From: Paraburkholderia humisilvae | Lineage (GTDB): Bacteria > Pseudomonadota > Gammaproteobacteria > Burkholderiales > Burkholderiaceae | Reading direction: 5' to 3' | Length of the DNA: 64,000 bases | NCBI RefSeq assembly: GCF_902859855.1 | Contig: NZ_CADIKH010000024.1 | Span: forward strand, 1 to 64,000 | Shown here: positions 51,772 through 61,113 of the stretch, in pieces | Layout of the letters: each line of letters opens with the position of its first letter | How positions within the stretch are numbered: position 1 is the stretch's first letter | Position numbers and translations under genes: made by a program | The notes under the pieces: model-generated | What the model saw: the letters and a program-made list of their open reading frames with translations, nothing else | Told to the model about the DNA's origin: nothing | The model's database searches: none

Positions 51772-52281
51772 TTAGCGCGCCGCCTTTTCGATGGATTCGG
51801 CGATGTTATGCATCAGGTCATTGACGGCATCGGCCTGCTTTTGCTCCATCTGCAGCAATTGCGTGTTCAGTTGCTCCAACGCCTGCGACAGCCTCATGTC
51901 TTTCTGTTGTGCCTGCTGCTCCTTCATGCTCTGTCGCTGGTCCGTTTCCGACCTCGCCCGATCCTGATGATCAAACTGCCCACGCCCCGGCAGACGGCCA
52001 TTCAACCGGAAGGGCGACTGCGCGAGCCGATCGTGAGCCGGCGGACTTGCGCCGGGTATCATCCGCGATAGCACAGAGGGCTTGCGAGCGTCCTCTGTCG
52101 ATGCCACAGGTCTGTTGCGCGGGTTCATCGTGCTCAGGACGTCGAGCCTGCTATTCGACGTTGCGACCGTCGGCCTGGCAAGTGCGTGCTGCCCAATCTG
52201 CCTTCCTGGCTTGAGCTTCGCCTCTTTCGCGGGCTGCAGCGCTTCAAGACTGGAGAGAGTGCTCTTCACGATTGCGCGCAT
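51772..52281 (-). CDS. Hrp-cluster protein with C-terminal coiled coil, unknown
   Basis: 169 residues from ATG 52281 (GAGGAG seven bases before). The first ~100 residues are polar and Arg/Pro-rich without predicted structure. The last ~55 form a heptad-patterned helix (SQALEQLNTQLLQMEQKQAD, then LMHNIAESIEKAAR). Composition resembles small secreted T3SS parts or pilus-like proteins. It stands just upstream of hpaB on the same strand, so it may be an HpaB client. No family recognised. Confidence 0.55.
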   Translation of the reverse strand: MRAIVKSTLSSLEALQPAKEAKLKPGRQIGQHALARPTVATSNSRLDVLSTMNPRNRPVASTEDARKPSVLSRMIPGASPPAHDRLAQSPFRLNGRLPGRGQFDHQDRARSETDQRQSMKEQQAQQKDMRLSQALEQLNTQLLQMEQKQADAVNDLMHNIAESIEKAAR

Positions 52282-52448
52282 GCGCGGCTCCTCGAAATCA
52301 GGACTGACCCACTGGCGGCGTGCAGGATGCACCCGCCTCTCTTCATTGAAGATAGCAGCCGGCCGTTGTGCGGCGAAACGATGCGCGACGCCGGGTATGA
52401 TCAGGCGAAAGCCATAGGGGTATCGTCTGGCCGCAATCCGCTGGTCGA

Positions 52449-53015
52449 CTATTCAAAAGCCAGGTTGGGTGCGGGCCGTGTCATCGCGTAGAGGTAACTG
52501 TCCGCCGCTAGCAGGCCCCGGTTCGGGCGGGCTTCGTAATTGACGAGCAGCGCTTCCCGCTTGAACCCAAGTCGCTCCATACTGCTATAGGCCAGCCCAT
52601 CGACTGCGCAATACGCGCAGATCCGGTACACACCGGGCTGTTCGAGCACGCGCCTTAACAACTCGCGAAGCGCGGCAATGCCCGTGCGCCTGCGCCGATA
52701 CCCGCCTTTGCGACTGATCACGACACCGATTGTGATCTGCGGCAGTCGCGGCGTCAGCTCGATGAGTGCTGTCAGCGTGCCGTTTTCCTTGCCTACCAGC
52801 GCGTATCGATAGACAGCGCCGACCTTCCACCCGACGAGCGCCTCCGTGATGTACTCGTGAGTCATCGACGCATCGGTGTGGCGAACGATATCGATATCCT
52901 GGACCGTGTCCGGATCGCTGAGCATCTGCTCGAACACCATCTGTGTATCGCCGGGCTCGAGCGGGCGCAACAGCAATGTCGCCGTTTCCATGCGCAAAAT
53001 CGGTTCGTACGGCAT
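52449..53015 (-). CDS. GNAT-family N-acetyltransferase (RimJ/RimL type)
   Basis: 188 residues. Starts with the family's LLLRPLEPGD, followed by a beta-bulge and the acetyl-CoA loop ISRKGGYRRRRTGIAALREL (a variant of Q/RxxGxG/A), then SSMERLGFKREALL. It should acetylate an amino group of a protein or small molecule. It lies inside the hrp region but has no T3 leader. It could modify a T3SS component or be transferred cargo. Confidence 0.82.
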   Translation of the reverse strand: MPYEPILRMETATLLLRPLEPGDTQMVFEQMLSDPDTVQDIDIVRHTDASMTHEYITEALVGWKVGAVYRYALVGKENGTLTALIELTPRLPQITIGVVISRKGGYRRRRTGIAALRELLRRVLEQPGVYRICAYCAVDGLAYSSMERLGFKREALLVNYEARPNRGLLAADSYLYAMTRPAPNLAFE

Positions 53016-53372
53016 TGTCGTTAGCTGCGGCTATTGTGTCTTTGCGCCAAGTCGAACTTCGCGACACCAAACGGCTTCGTCACGAGGCACTTCTGGAGAT
53101 CAGATATAAGCGCCTCAGGTTTGCCCCGTGGTCGCAAAGCCGCGACACTATCCGTTGCTCAAGGCGACGTTCACCAGAGCGCGGGACTGCCGCGCCGCGT
53201 TAACACGGAATCCGCACGCGGGCCGATCTGACCGTGCGCATTCCGCGTCTTCTGGACTGTTGGCAAATGCGCATTAGTTAAAGATACGGCGTCTGTTCGG
53301 TTCAGTCGACCCACCGACGAAGATTGTGCGCAGGAAGCGAATGACCGCGCCGCAGATTCCAGGCACAGGCCG
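53016..53372. other. Intergenic before the effector gene
   Basis: Between two divergent genes. Apart from the hrpII box at its right edge I see no gene or repeat. Confidence 0.35.
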
Positions 53373-53396
53373 TTCGGGCAGCATGTAGGGATTTCG
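53373..53396 (+). promoter_or_regulatory. hrpII/PIP box (perfect) for the 539-residue effector gene
   Basis: TTCG at 53373-53376 and 53393-53396, spacing 16. The -10 is less clear (TTGAATACT at 53426-53434). ATG 53529 lies 132 bases further. Confidence 0.78.
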
Positions 53397-53528
53397 CATT
53401 AAAGCCCGTTCGAACCCGACCGACGTTGAATACTCGATCCGTAAGTGTCGACTACTGGGTTAAACGGTGTTCGGCCGTTTTTCCGGAACCAGTAACGTTT
53501 CTTAGAATCGCTGCGACAAGGAGCATTT

Positions 53529-55148
53529 ATGTCATCAAGTCCTATCAACACACGTGACCCACTTAATGCAGGACCTGGTTCTTCGAGCACTCCGCACGAA
53601 GCTGCGCCTGCCGCAGAGACAAGCAACCTGCCCAGCCCACGCAGCGTTATCCGTCCGTTGGCCGGTCTCAGGGTGCGCGGCGAACAGCTGCCCGGTAGCG
53701 GCGACTCCGCGCAGCACGCTGGCAAGTCGGCACCCGAGATGTTTCACGTTCACGAAATGTGGGACCGGCCAACGTTGAATCGTGTGTCGGCAGGCAGCGA
53801 CGCCAAGTTTCGAGAAGGGTTGGCCACCGCGTACTTGACGCTGGTTGATGGAATTTCAGATTCGAAGGCAAACGTGGACGCCCACTTGTGGACAGAACAA
53901 ACCAGCCTCCACGCTTTGTACCGGAATGACTCAGAAGTTGAGATTCCTCATTCCATGCTAGCAAGAGCGCCGGTCACTGTTCATCTGAAGGGTGAGATTC
54001 CCGCTTTGGTAGATAAATTTCCAGCCGATTTCAGGAAGGCGATTACGTCGCTCTACAATCATCCTGCTGGAGAAAATATTGGGGCGCGCGCCGACATCAA
54101 TAGAGCGATCTATACAGGCCTCTACAAGCAATCAGCGATGGCCAAAGAGCTGAATGTTCACATTGACACCGATACGCTCGCAGCAACTCGCATTTTGGCA
54201 AAGTCCCCGTCTGCGGCGAAAGCGATCGGCAACGATACCGTTCTGTTTAGCGATGTCAGCAACAGAGAAAATCAGATGAAGCGGCTAAAAAGTATACAAA
54301 AGCAACTTAATCAGATCAAGTTGAGTGAAGAACCAAAGCCATTGACCAAGGAGGATGTGGCACGGCTTGCCGACATGCCACAAAAGTCATGGTCAGGTCA
54401 AAAGTCTTCGTCGTATGGCCCGACACGTCAAGGGGTCTCGGCGGAAGAACAGGAAAATATCGATCAGCTTCGGAAACTTGGCTTTTCGTCCCACGCCGTT
54501 ACGCCTGACGAAAGCGAAAACGATGTGCTCGTGGTTTCGCCATTTAGCAGAGATTCCGGTATCGTTTTGAGCAGAATGGCTCAAAACTTAGACAACAACC
54601 GGCCATTAAATTTACAAAGCGCTTGGGGTCAGATAGGCATCCAACCGTGGACGAAATATCTGATGGAATTAAATCGAGACCCACGTGCAGGCGAAACCGC
54701 GATGAAAAAATCAGATATCCTTGACTATTTCAATCTGGCAGAGAAGATACGGAAAAACGGGCCGGCAATTGACGCAAAAATTAATGCGTTAAACGAGCGA
54801 ATTCAAAACAGTCCTATTGGAAGCAAAGAACGCGCAGACGCCGAACACGAACTGGGGGCGCTCCGATATATCAAGTTTGGGTGTAATACGCTAGTCGAGT
54901 CCTTTGTGAACGAGAACACGTTCTTTCCGCAAATCCGCGATGCTACTTCGGCACATATGGAGGCGGTAGACAAGCTTACTTCCAAGACCTTGTTTGGCGC
55001 ACGGGCACCCTCCATCGTAAGTAATAGCTGGCACGACAATGAGGAATCCGTACTAATGTCGTACTCCTCCTCTGATGAAGTCGCGAGACGAGTGTTCGCC
55101 GAGCTCAAGGGAATGATACGCGCATCGACGGCAGAGGATCGCTATTAG
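53529..55148 (+). CDS. Candidate T3 effector of unknown family
   Basis: 539 residues; ATG 53529 with AAGGAG upstream. The first ~75 residues are Ser/Pro/Ala-rich without Cys, a typical T3 leader. The rest is largely helical (for example SIQKQLNQIKLSEEP, ILDYFNLAEKIRKNG, AKINALNERIQNS). There is no signal peptide, membrane helix or enzyme motif I know. The AT content is visibly higher than in the T3SS operons, suggesting separate acquisition. The perfect hrpII box makes secretion likely. Confidence 0.7.
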   Translation: MSSSPINTRDPLNAGPGSSSTPHEAAPAAETSNLPSPRSVIRPLAGLRVRGEQLPGSGDSAQHAGKSAPEMFHVHEMWDRPTLNRVSAGSDAKFREGLATAYLTLVDGISDSKANVDAHLWTEQTSLHALYRNDSEVEIPHSMLARAPVTVHLKGEIPALVDKFPADFRKAITSLYNHPAGENIGARADINRAIYTGLYKQSAMAKELNVHIDTDTLAATRILAKSPSAAKAIGNDTVLFSDVSNRENQMKRLKSIQKQLNQIKLSEEPKPLTKEDVARLADMPQKSWSGQKSSSYGPTRQGVSAEEQENIDQLRKLGFSSHAVTPDESENDVLVVSPFSRDSGIVLSRMAQNLDNNRPLNLQSAWGQIGIQPWTKYLMELNRDPRAGETAMKKSDILDYFNLAEKIRKNGPAIDAKINALNERIQNSPIGSKERADAEHELGALRYIKFGCNTLVESFVNENTFFPQIRDATSAHMEAVDKLTSKTLFGARAPSIVSNSWHDNEESVLMSYSSSDEVARRVFAELKGMIRASTAEDRY

Positions 55149-55396
55149 AGGGGCTCATCTGTGGGCCCGTCGTTCGCGATGCGACAGCGGGGCCCACGTT
55201 ATCCCGTCTGGGGCGATGAATACAAGGCGGCATTGATCAATCACGCTTTTCCGGCTAGCCGACGGCGGCGTAACTATCACCGACCGGCTAAACGTTGCGG
55301 CCGCTGATTGAACGGCGACGAAATGATCATCGACCATCGCATCGAACACCGAAGCCGCGCGTATGGGGCCATCAGGACAAGCGGGGGTACGCCAGC

Positions 55397-55603
55397 TCAG
55401 CAGCGCTTCCCCGCCCCCGCTCCGTACCGCGCGTTCTGACGTTCGCGGAAAAACTCGTCGTAGGTCATCACGGCACGCCCGGGATGCGTTGCGCGCATGA
55501 CCCACAGGGATCCCTTTAACGCACAAACACGACCGGCCTCTTTAGCGAACACGCGCGTCGCCACGTTTGGCTGGTCCAGTTCAAAAATCCTCACTTCACG
55601 CAT
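55397..55603 (-). CDS. Small protein translationally coupled to the FAD oxidoreductase
   Basis: 68 residues from ATG 55603, overlapping the oxidoreductase stop, with GAGG six bases upstream. It contains FAKEAGRVCALKGSLWVMRA, which faintly recalls DUF2917-type small cupin-like proteins (x-G-x-LWVT-R), followed by a charged end. Function unknown; coupling suggests a shared task with its neighbour. Confidence 0.55.
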   Translation of the reverse strand: MREVRIFELDQPNVATRVFAKEAGRVCALKGSLWVMRATHPGRAVMTYDEFFRERQNARYGAGAGKRC

Positions 55604-57116
55604 GACATGCCTCGAGCTCGCTGGTGCGATGTTCTCCATGGAGACGAGCCGCGACGCGTTCCGCTACCGACGCAGTAACAAACAGCGCACTTGCGATCGG
55701 CACGCGAGCATGCGCGGGTGGCCCGACAAACCACAGATTGCCTTGCCCGGCTGGCCGCGCCGGTGCTGCCGTTAAGCTGTGGGTAACGCCTACCGCATGC
55801 TGTGCGCGCTCGCTATAGTGATCAAGTTCGGCCCTGCCGGGTCCGTTTGCGACGACGCGCGGCAAGTGAAATCCGGCCGCCACTACAACGGCCCCGAAGT
55901 TTTTCTGTCCGTCTCCCCAGTCGACACACCAGCTTGCAGACGTATTGCCTGGCGAAATGACCTCCTTTAACTGGCCCGTCGCCACGGACAGCAGGCCAAT
56001 GTCCATAAAGTGAAGCAGTTTCCTGGCGTTGGGTAACGCCAGCGATGTCAGATACGGCTCTATGCTGTGCATGATGGCCGGATGGATACCGCCTGGGAAT
56101 GGCCGCTCGCTGCGCGCATAGACTTCATTTACGGCATCGACCAGATCAACGAGCAGGTCTTGCCATTGATTTTGACCGCTCTCGGCCAGACGAATCTGTT
56201 CCCGCAGACGCTGATCGGGTACGCCGAGCGCCGCAAACTGGTTTCGCCACGATTTCCCAACGAATGCAGACAGGTGGCGCGCAACATACTTCAGATACGC
56301 GTGCCGTAGCCCCTTCGGGAACGAGGCACCATCGTTACCCGGCGTCCATCGCCTCAGAATCGAATCCAATGACTCGCGGTCGAGGCGAAACGCTCCGATT
56401 CGAATGGAGCGGCTGCGAACCGCGGGCAGCGAACCGGACGGCGACACCATCGTGACGCGGCAGCCCTGTCGGCAGAGCAGGATCGCTGCATCGACGGCGG
56501 AAAGTTTGCTGCCAATCACCAGCACGCGCGAGCCTGCCGCAACCCGTTCCAGCATGCTCCGCTCCGGATAGGGACTGCGGATCAGCAGGGCATGATCCCG
56601 GTAAGGCTTCAGCGCTTCGGGAAGCCGTGGCGCGCCTAGGCCCGTGCAAAAAATCGCATCGGTCACGTCGAGGGTCTGCGTAGCATGACCATCGGTTAGC
56701 GACAGACGATAACCGCACGGGTCGATTGTCTGCGCCGACAGGAAGCGAAGCGGCAGATGAACAACCGTTATTCCGCGCTCGCGCGCGATTTTCACGTATT
56801 CATGAAACCGATCTGCGAGATAAGCCCCCACCCACGAGCGCGGCACAAAGTCCTCTGCGCTCACAACGGATCCTCGATCACGTTGGTAGCGTATGAAATC
56901 GGCCGGGTCATCGGTCATCACCGACATCAACTCCGCCGAAGTATTGCAAAGGAGCGCGTCGTCGCTGGTTAGAAAGACCATGCCCGGACCGATCTGACCG
57001 GGGGCAACCACGTAGAGTGTCTTCGCCGCGCGTCGCTTCACGAGCGCAATGAAAGTCGCAACGCAAGCGGCGCCGCCGCCAATCAACGCTACTGTCTTAT
57101 TGTCTTGCATCATCAT
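55596..57116 (-). CDS. FAD/NAD(P)-binding oxidoreductase
   Basis: About 506 residues from the ATG cluster at 57116. N-terminal dinucleotide fold VALIGGGAACVATFIAL, a second Rossmann motif VLVIGSKLSAVDAAI, and the GxxCP-like substrate part expected of the FAD/NAD(P)-binding NAD_binding_9 family (also seen in EthA-like and hydroxyacylglutathione-linked proteins). No signal peptide. The substrate is unknown. Lies just outside the hrp island. Confidence 0.85.
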   Translation of the reverse strand: MMMQDNKTVALIGGGAACVATFIALVKRRAAKTLYVVAPGQIGPGMVFLTSDDALLCNTSAELMSVMTDDPADFIRYQRDRGSVVSAEDFVPRSWVGAYLADRFHEYVKIARERGITVVHLPLRFLSAQTIDPCGYRLSLTDGHATQTLDVTDAIFCTGLGAPRLPEALKPYRDHALLIRSPYPERSMLERVAAGSRVLVIGSKLSAVDAAILLCRQGCRVTMVSPSGSLPAVRSRSIRIGAFRLDRESLDSILRRWTPGNDGASFPKGLRHAYLKYVARHLSAFVGKSWRNQFAALGVPDQRLREQIRLAESGQNQWQDLLVDLVDAVNEVYARSERPFPGGIHPAIMHSIEPYLTSLALPNARKLLHFMDIGLLSVATGQLKEVISPGNTSASWCVDWGDGQKNFGAVVVAAGFHLPRVVANGPGRAELDHYSERAQHAVGVTHSLTAAPARPAGQGNLWFVGPPAHARVPIASALFVTASVAERVAARLHGEHRTSELEACHA

Positions 57117-57451
57117 TCGCTTTCCCACGTTTACCATCACAACAGCGTGCGAGACGTGATAGATATCGACCGATCTTTTCGAGCCGATCGTTCACCACGA
57201 CTCACGCGCTTCACCATGTCCTTCAGAAGAACAATATTCGTGGTGAGGTAACGTGTATTGAAGAATCCTGCGAGACCGGATATAGCCAGATTGAAATCGT
57301 CGGCCATGGATTCAGGCGGGACGCCGCCGCGCGTTCCCGATCAGACGATGTAGCAGGCGTAAGCAGAGCTGAATACCCGTGGCAATTGTCTCGCGCGACT
57401 CATCGCGAGTGACAGGGCATCGCGTATCGAGGACCGGATGGGGTTCTCACG
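57117..57451. other. Intergenic, no recognised gene
   Basis: About 330 bases between two same-strand genes. No promoter or gene is clear enough to report. Confidence 0.35.
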
Positions 57452-58285
57452 CTAGCCCGCGTGAGACGCAGTCCGATATTGGCCCGGCGTCATACCCATG
57501 ATGGCCTTGAAGGTGCGGGTCAGGTGAGCCTGGTCGGCAAAACCCGTCGTGGCCGCTATATCAGCAAGCGGCTGCTGCTCGCGGAGCAGTCGGCGCGCCT
57601 CGCGTACCCGCGCCTGGGTCTGAAAAGCGTGAGGGGTCAGCCCTACGTTTTGCTGGAATGCACGTAACAGCTGGAAAGGCGGAATGCCGGACCTCGCCGA
57701 CAGCGCGTCGAGCGTCACCTTTTCGGCAAGATGCTCCGCGAGGTAGGTGCGTGCCCGATCGACCGCGAGCGGCTCTCTCACCTGGTCAGGAATCCATACA
57801 TTTGCATCTGAGTGACGCAGCAGCAACCGCGCGATCAAGGTGATCAACCACGATTGCCGGTCAAGCGCCGAGGTATCGGATTCAGAGCGCTTGTGCAACT
57901 CCAGCAACTCGCGGGCGGCAAGTGGATCGTCGAATGTGGGTCCAACGAATGCGATGGTCGACGCGGGGACCCATTTCCTGAGGTCTTCGGCAACACTTTT
58001 GACCATGTCCAGATCGAGGTGAATCGTTCGGCACCGCCAGCCTTCCTCGTTCACGGGCGTGCCGTAGTGCGCTTCCTCGGCGTTGATCAATGTGAACGAC
58101 CCCGCCTTCGCTATGCCGTCGCGCGAACGGGTACGCAGATGGATCGCCCCTTCGAGGACCAACCCAAGACTGACTTCTTCATGCGAATGCCAGGGGTAAA
58201 TGTGGTGCACATAAGTGCCCTTGAGCATCTCCGCGTCATTCAGGTCCGTCATCCTCCAGACCTTCACGCTGCTGTCGTGCGACAT
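57452..58285 (-). CDS. AraC-family regulator with cupin sensor
   Basis: 277 residues from ATG 58285 (GAGG six bases before). N-terminal cupin (YPWHSHEEVSLGLVLEGAIH) and C-terminal AraC HTH pair (VTLDALSARSGIPPFQLLRA; FADQAHLTRTFKAIMGMTPG). It belongs to the cupin-AraC subgroup and differs from the two paralogues in the left flank. A likely target is the oxidoreductase downstream, but the genes are 335 bases apart. Confidence 0.87.
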   Translation of the reverse strand: MSHDSSVKVWRMTDLNDAEMLKGTYVHHIYPWHSHEEVSLGLVLEGAIHLRTRSRDGIAKAGSFTLINAEEAHYGTPVNEEGWRCRTIHLDLDMVKSVAEDLRKWVPASTIAFVGPTFDDPLAARELLELHKRSESDTSALDRQSWLITLIARLLLRHSDANVWIPDQVREPLAVDRARTYLAEHLAEKVTLDALSARSGIPPFQLLRAFQQNVGLTPHAFQTQARVREARRLLREQQPLADIAATTGFADQAHLTRTFKAIMGMTPGQYRTASHAG

Positions 58286-58991
58286 CTTTGCCTCGAAATT
58301 CAGATTCCAGACGCGTTCCTCGACGCAACCGTTCACGCTGGGAAAAGAGAAACCCGCCCTGCAAACCATACCGGATATTCGCCGTTTGCGCTGAGCGCTG
58401 CCGTGACGATGTTTTCGCCGCGAATCCTGTTCGCGCTATTCAGCGCGCGCGCATCGCCAGATAGGGACGTCGCGCGCACGCTACACCACCTTTCACTTTC
58501 AGCCTACCGGGCTGCGCGGCAATCAGTCTTGAAGAATTTTGCAACTGGGCGCGCGGCCCGAACGATCGCTGCGTGGCCGAAAAAGAGTATTTGATGCTCG
58601 TCGCGCCAACGCTGGGTATCGTGTGTCACGCGGAAAACGACGCAGAACGCCGGCGTGTTTGCTATCGAAGCCATTGGTAGGACGACCAGTGCTTTCCTGT
58701 TCGCCCGGATTTGACGCGATCGTCAAACACGTCCAGTGAAAACGATCGACGTAATAGCCGCAGCGTCGTTGGCGGCGGCATGCTGTTCGGAATGAGTGAC
58801 GATGACCTGAATTGCAATCTCAGCGCGCTGCGTGGGCCGGCAATACGCGAAACAATGGCGCAGCGTCCGACGCATGTCACACTACCGTGACATCCTTAGG
58901 CACCATCTATTTTTCGAGCGTATTTTCGCCGTGTCGCTACCTGGCCCGCGTAGGCAGCGAGCCCGCGCGTACACGCACACAGGAACCCTTG
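58286..58991. other. Intergenic, no convincing gene
   Basis: About 700 bases. Small frames on both strands overlap each other and none has a family likeness. It includes the promoters of the divergent neighbours, which I could not place with confidence. Confidence 0.35.
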
Positions 58992-59549
58992 ATGCGTCGA
59001 CCCACCGTACAGCACGCGTTTCTCGCAGTCGTGTCTCTTTTCGCATTTCCTGCCGTGGGACTGGGGCAATCGCAGGCGTTCACAAACAGGCCGGCCAATG
59101 TGCGCGCGGGGCCTGGCCGGGACTATCCGATCGTCACGCAACTTGCGTACGGTGCGCCGGTGACAGTGGCAGGCTGCCTGAGCGACTACTCGTGGTGTGA
59201 TGTGGCTTTGCCTCGTTCGCGTGGGTGGGTCTACGCCAGGTCGCTGAATTATCCTTACCAGGGAAGCTATGTCCCGGTTATCTCCTACGGGCCTGCAATC
59301 GGCTTGCCGGTGGTTCCGTTTTCAATTGGACCGTACTGGAGCAGTCATTATCGCGGGAAGCCCTGGTACCGCGATCAATCTCGCTGGGCCCACCGACCTC
59401 CACCTCGCCCCGGTCCCGGACATCGGCCTGGCCACGTTCAACCGCGTCCACCCGGTGGCCGCCCTCCGAGCCATACCGGGCACCCGCCAGGTGGCTCACG
59501 TCCGCCTCACGGTGGAAGCGGAGGACGTCCTCCGAGACATCCCTCCTGA
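58992..59549 (+). CDS. Exported bacterial SH3-domain protein
   Basis: 185 residues from ATG 58992 (AGGA upstream). A signal peptide (LAVVSLFAFPAVGLG) is followed by an SH3_3 domain (NRPANVRAGPGRDYPIVTQL, WCDVALPRSRGWVYARSL). Then comes an aromatic segment and a long Pro/Gly/His/Arg tail (HRPPPRPGPGHRPGHVQPR). Probably a periplasmic wall-binding protein of the YraI type. Confidence 0.82.
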   Translation: MRRPTVQHAFLAVVSLFAFPAVGLGQSQAFTNRPANVRAGPGRDYPIVTQLAYGAPVTVAGCLSDYSWCDVALPRSRGWVYARSLNYPYQGSYVPVISYGPAIGLPVVPFSIGPYWSSHYRGKPWYRDQSRWAHRPPPRPGPGHRPGHVQPRPPGGRPPSHTGHPPGGSRPPHGGSGGRPPRHPS

Positions 59550-59706
59550 CGTGGTAGCGGCACGCGTCCCACCGGAGGTCCATCACCCGGACCTGTCGCG
59601 TGCGCCCCGAACGGCTCCTGTCAAGCGATTGCCGGGTGCACTGTGCCGGTGTCGTCCCGCCACGCGGCGGACGGGGCAATTTCAGCCGTCGCCCCGTCTC
59701 ATGCCG

Positions 59707-61113
59707 TTAGCCAAGGGTCACGGGAACCGACATCGTCGCACCTTCCCGGTTGACGGTGACGGACATACGTCCGCCCGTTTTCGCGGCCATCTGCACCAGT
59801 TGCCTGAGTTGCTCGACGCCGGTCACCGTGGTTCCGTTCACGGCGACGATGATGTCGCCCGCGTGAATCCCTGCTGCCGCGGCGGAGCCCGTCGACTGCT
59901 CGACAAACACACCTGCCCCCGGCGCGTCGTCCAGCTGCTCATTCTCGTTCAGCGGCCGCACGGCGACACCCAGACGCGGCTGATGCCTGTCATGCGGCCG
60001 CACCTGCGCTTGCGAAGCGGAGTCCGACTGGCTGCCGACCACCACCGTCAGCTTGCGGGCGGCGCCGTCACGCCATACGTCGATGGTGGCGGAGCTGCCA
60101 GGCGTCAGTTGTGTCACCTGCGACACCAGGTCCATCGGATCGGCGACGTCCGCGCCGTTGACACCGACGATGACGTCGCCCGGCCGCAGGCCGCTGGCCG
60201 CCGCCGGGCCATGCGCGTCCACCGCGCCGACCAGTGCGCCCTTTGGCGAGTCGAGACCCAGCGACTGAGCAATGTCAGGGCTGATCTCCTGTACGCTCAC
60301 GCCGATGCGGCCTTGCCCCACGTCGCCATGCGCGACAAGCCGGTCCTTGACCCGCATCGCCTGGTCGATCGGAATCGCAAAGGACAGCCCCTGGAAGCCG
60401 CCCGTGCGCGAATAGATCATCGAATTGATACCGATGACTTCGCCGTCAAGGTTGAACAGCGGTCCGCCCGAATTGCCGGGATTCACGGGCACGTCCGTCT
60501 GGATGAAGCGCGTCGGGCCGCCATCGGAAAGCGTCCGTGCCTTCGCGCTGATGATGCCGGACGTCACGGTGTTGTCCAGACCGTATGGCGAGCCAATCGC
60601 CACTACCCATTCGCCAACCTTGCTCTTCGACGGATTGCCGATCTTCACCGTGGGCAGGTTATCGGCGTCGACTTTCAGTACCGCGACATCGAATGTCTTG
60701 TCGGTGCCGATCACCGTTGCCTGAAATCTGCGGCCGTCGGACAGCTTCACTGTGACACTATCCGCGCCGTCCACGACGTGGTTATTGGTCAATATGTAGC
60801 CATCCTTGCTGATGATGAAGCCCGAGCCGAGGCTGTCTCCACCATGATGTTCCCCGTCGCCGTCGTCGACATCGGCCGTGCGTTGGGCGCCGATATGCAC
60901 GACCGCCGCCCCGTAGGCGGTGACGATACGCGAAAAGTCCGGTGCCGCAGTGCCACTGGCGCCGGACTGCACCGGGCCCGCAGGGGCCGGGAGTTGATCG
61001 TGGCTGGGCAGTTCGGATGCGTCGACATTCCGGTGACCGGCCGCATAGCCGCCGACGAGCGCTACCGCGACGACGGCGATTGCGCCGCCGCGCCGATATT
61101 TTCTGATACTCAT
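59707..61113 (-). CDS. DegP/DegQ-type periplasmic serine protease
   Basis: 468 residues. An N-terminal membrane anchor or signal (GGAIAVVAVALVGGYAAG), then the trypsin-like domain with His in LTNNHVVDGAD, Asp in DVAVLKVDADNLP and Ser in NPGNSGGPLFN. Two PDZ domains follow (GALVGAVDAHGPAAASGLRPGD; SAAAAGIHAGDIIVAVNG). It handles misfolded envelope proteins. Confidence 0.93.
   Translation of the reverse strand: MSIRKYRRGGAIAVVAVALVGGYAAGHRNVDASELPSHDQLPAPAGPVQSGASGTAAPDFSRIVTAYGAAVVHIGAQRTADVDDGDGEHHGGDSLGSGFIISKDGYILTNNHVVDGADSVTVKLSDGRRFQATVIGTDKTFDVAVLKVDADNLPTVKIGNPSKSKVGEWVVAIGSPYGLDNTVTSGIISAKARTLSDGGPTRFIQTDVPVNPGNSGGPLFNLDGEVIGINSMIYSRTGGFQGLSFAIPIDQAMRVKDRLVAHGDVGQGRIGVSVQEISPDIAQSLGLDSPKGALVGAVDAHGPAAASGLRPGDVIVGVNGADVADPMDLVSQVTQLTPGSSATIDVWRDGAARKLTVVVGSQSDSASQAQVRPHDRHQPRLGVAVRPLNENEQLDDAPGAGVFVEQSTGSAAAAGIHAGDIIVAVNGTTVTGVEQLRQLVQMAAKTGGRMSVTVNREGATMSVPVTLG

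Noticed and set aside
55155..55526. 123-codon frame after the 539-residue effector
   Set aside because: Overlaps the small coupled gene in another frame and looks like chance coding; no motif.
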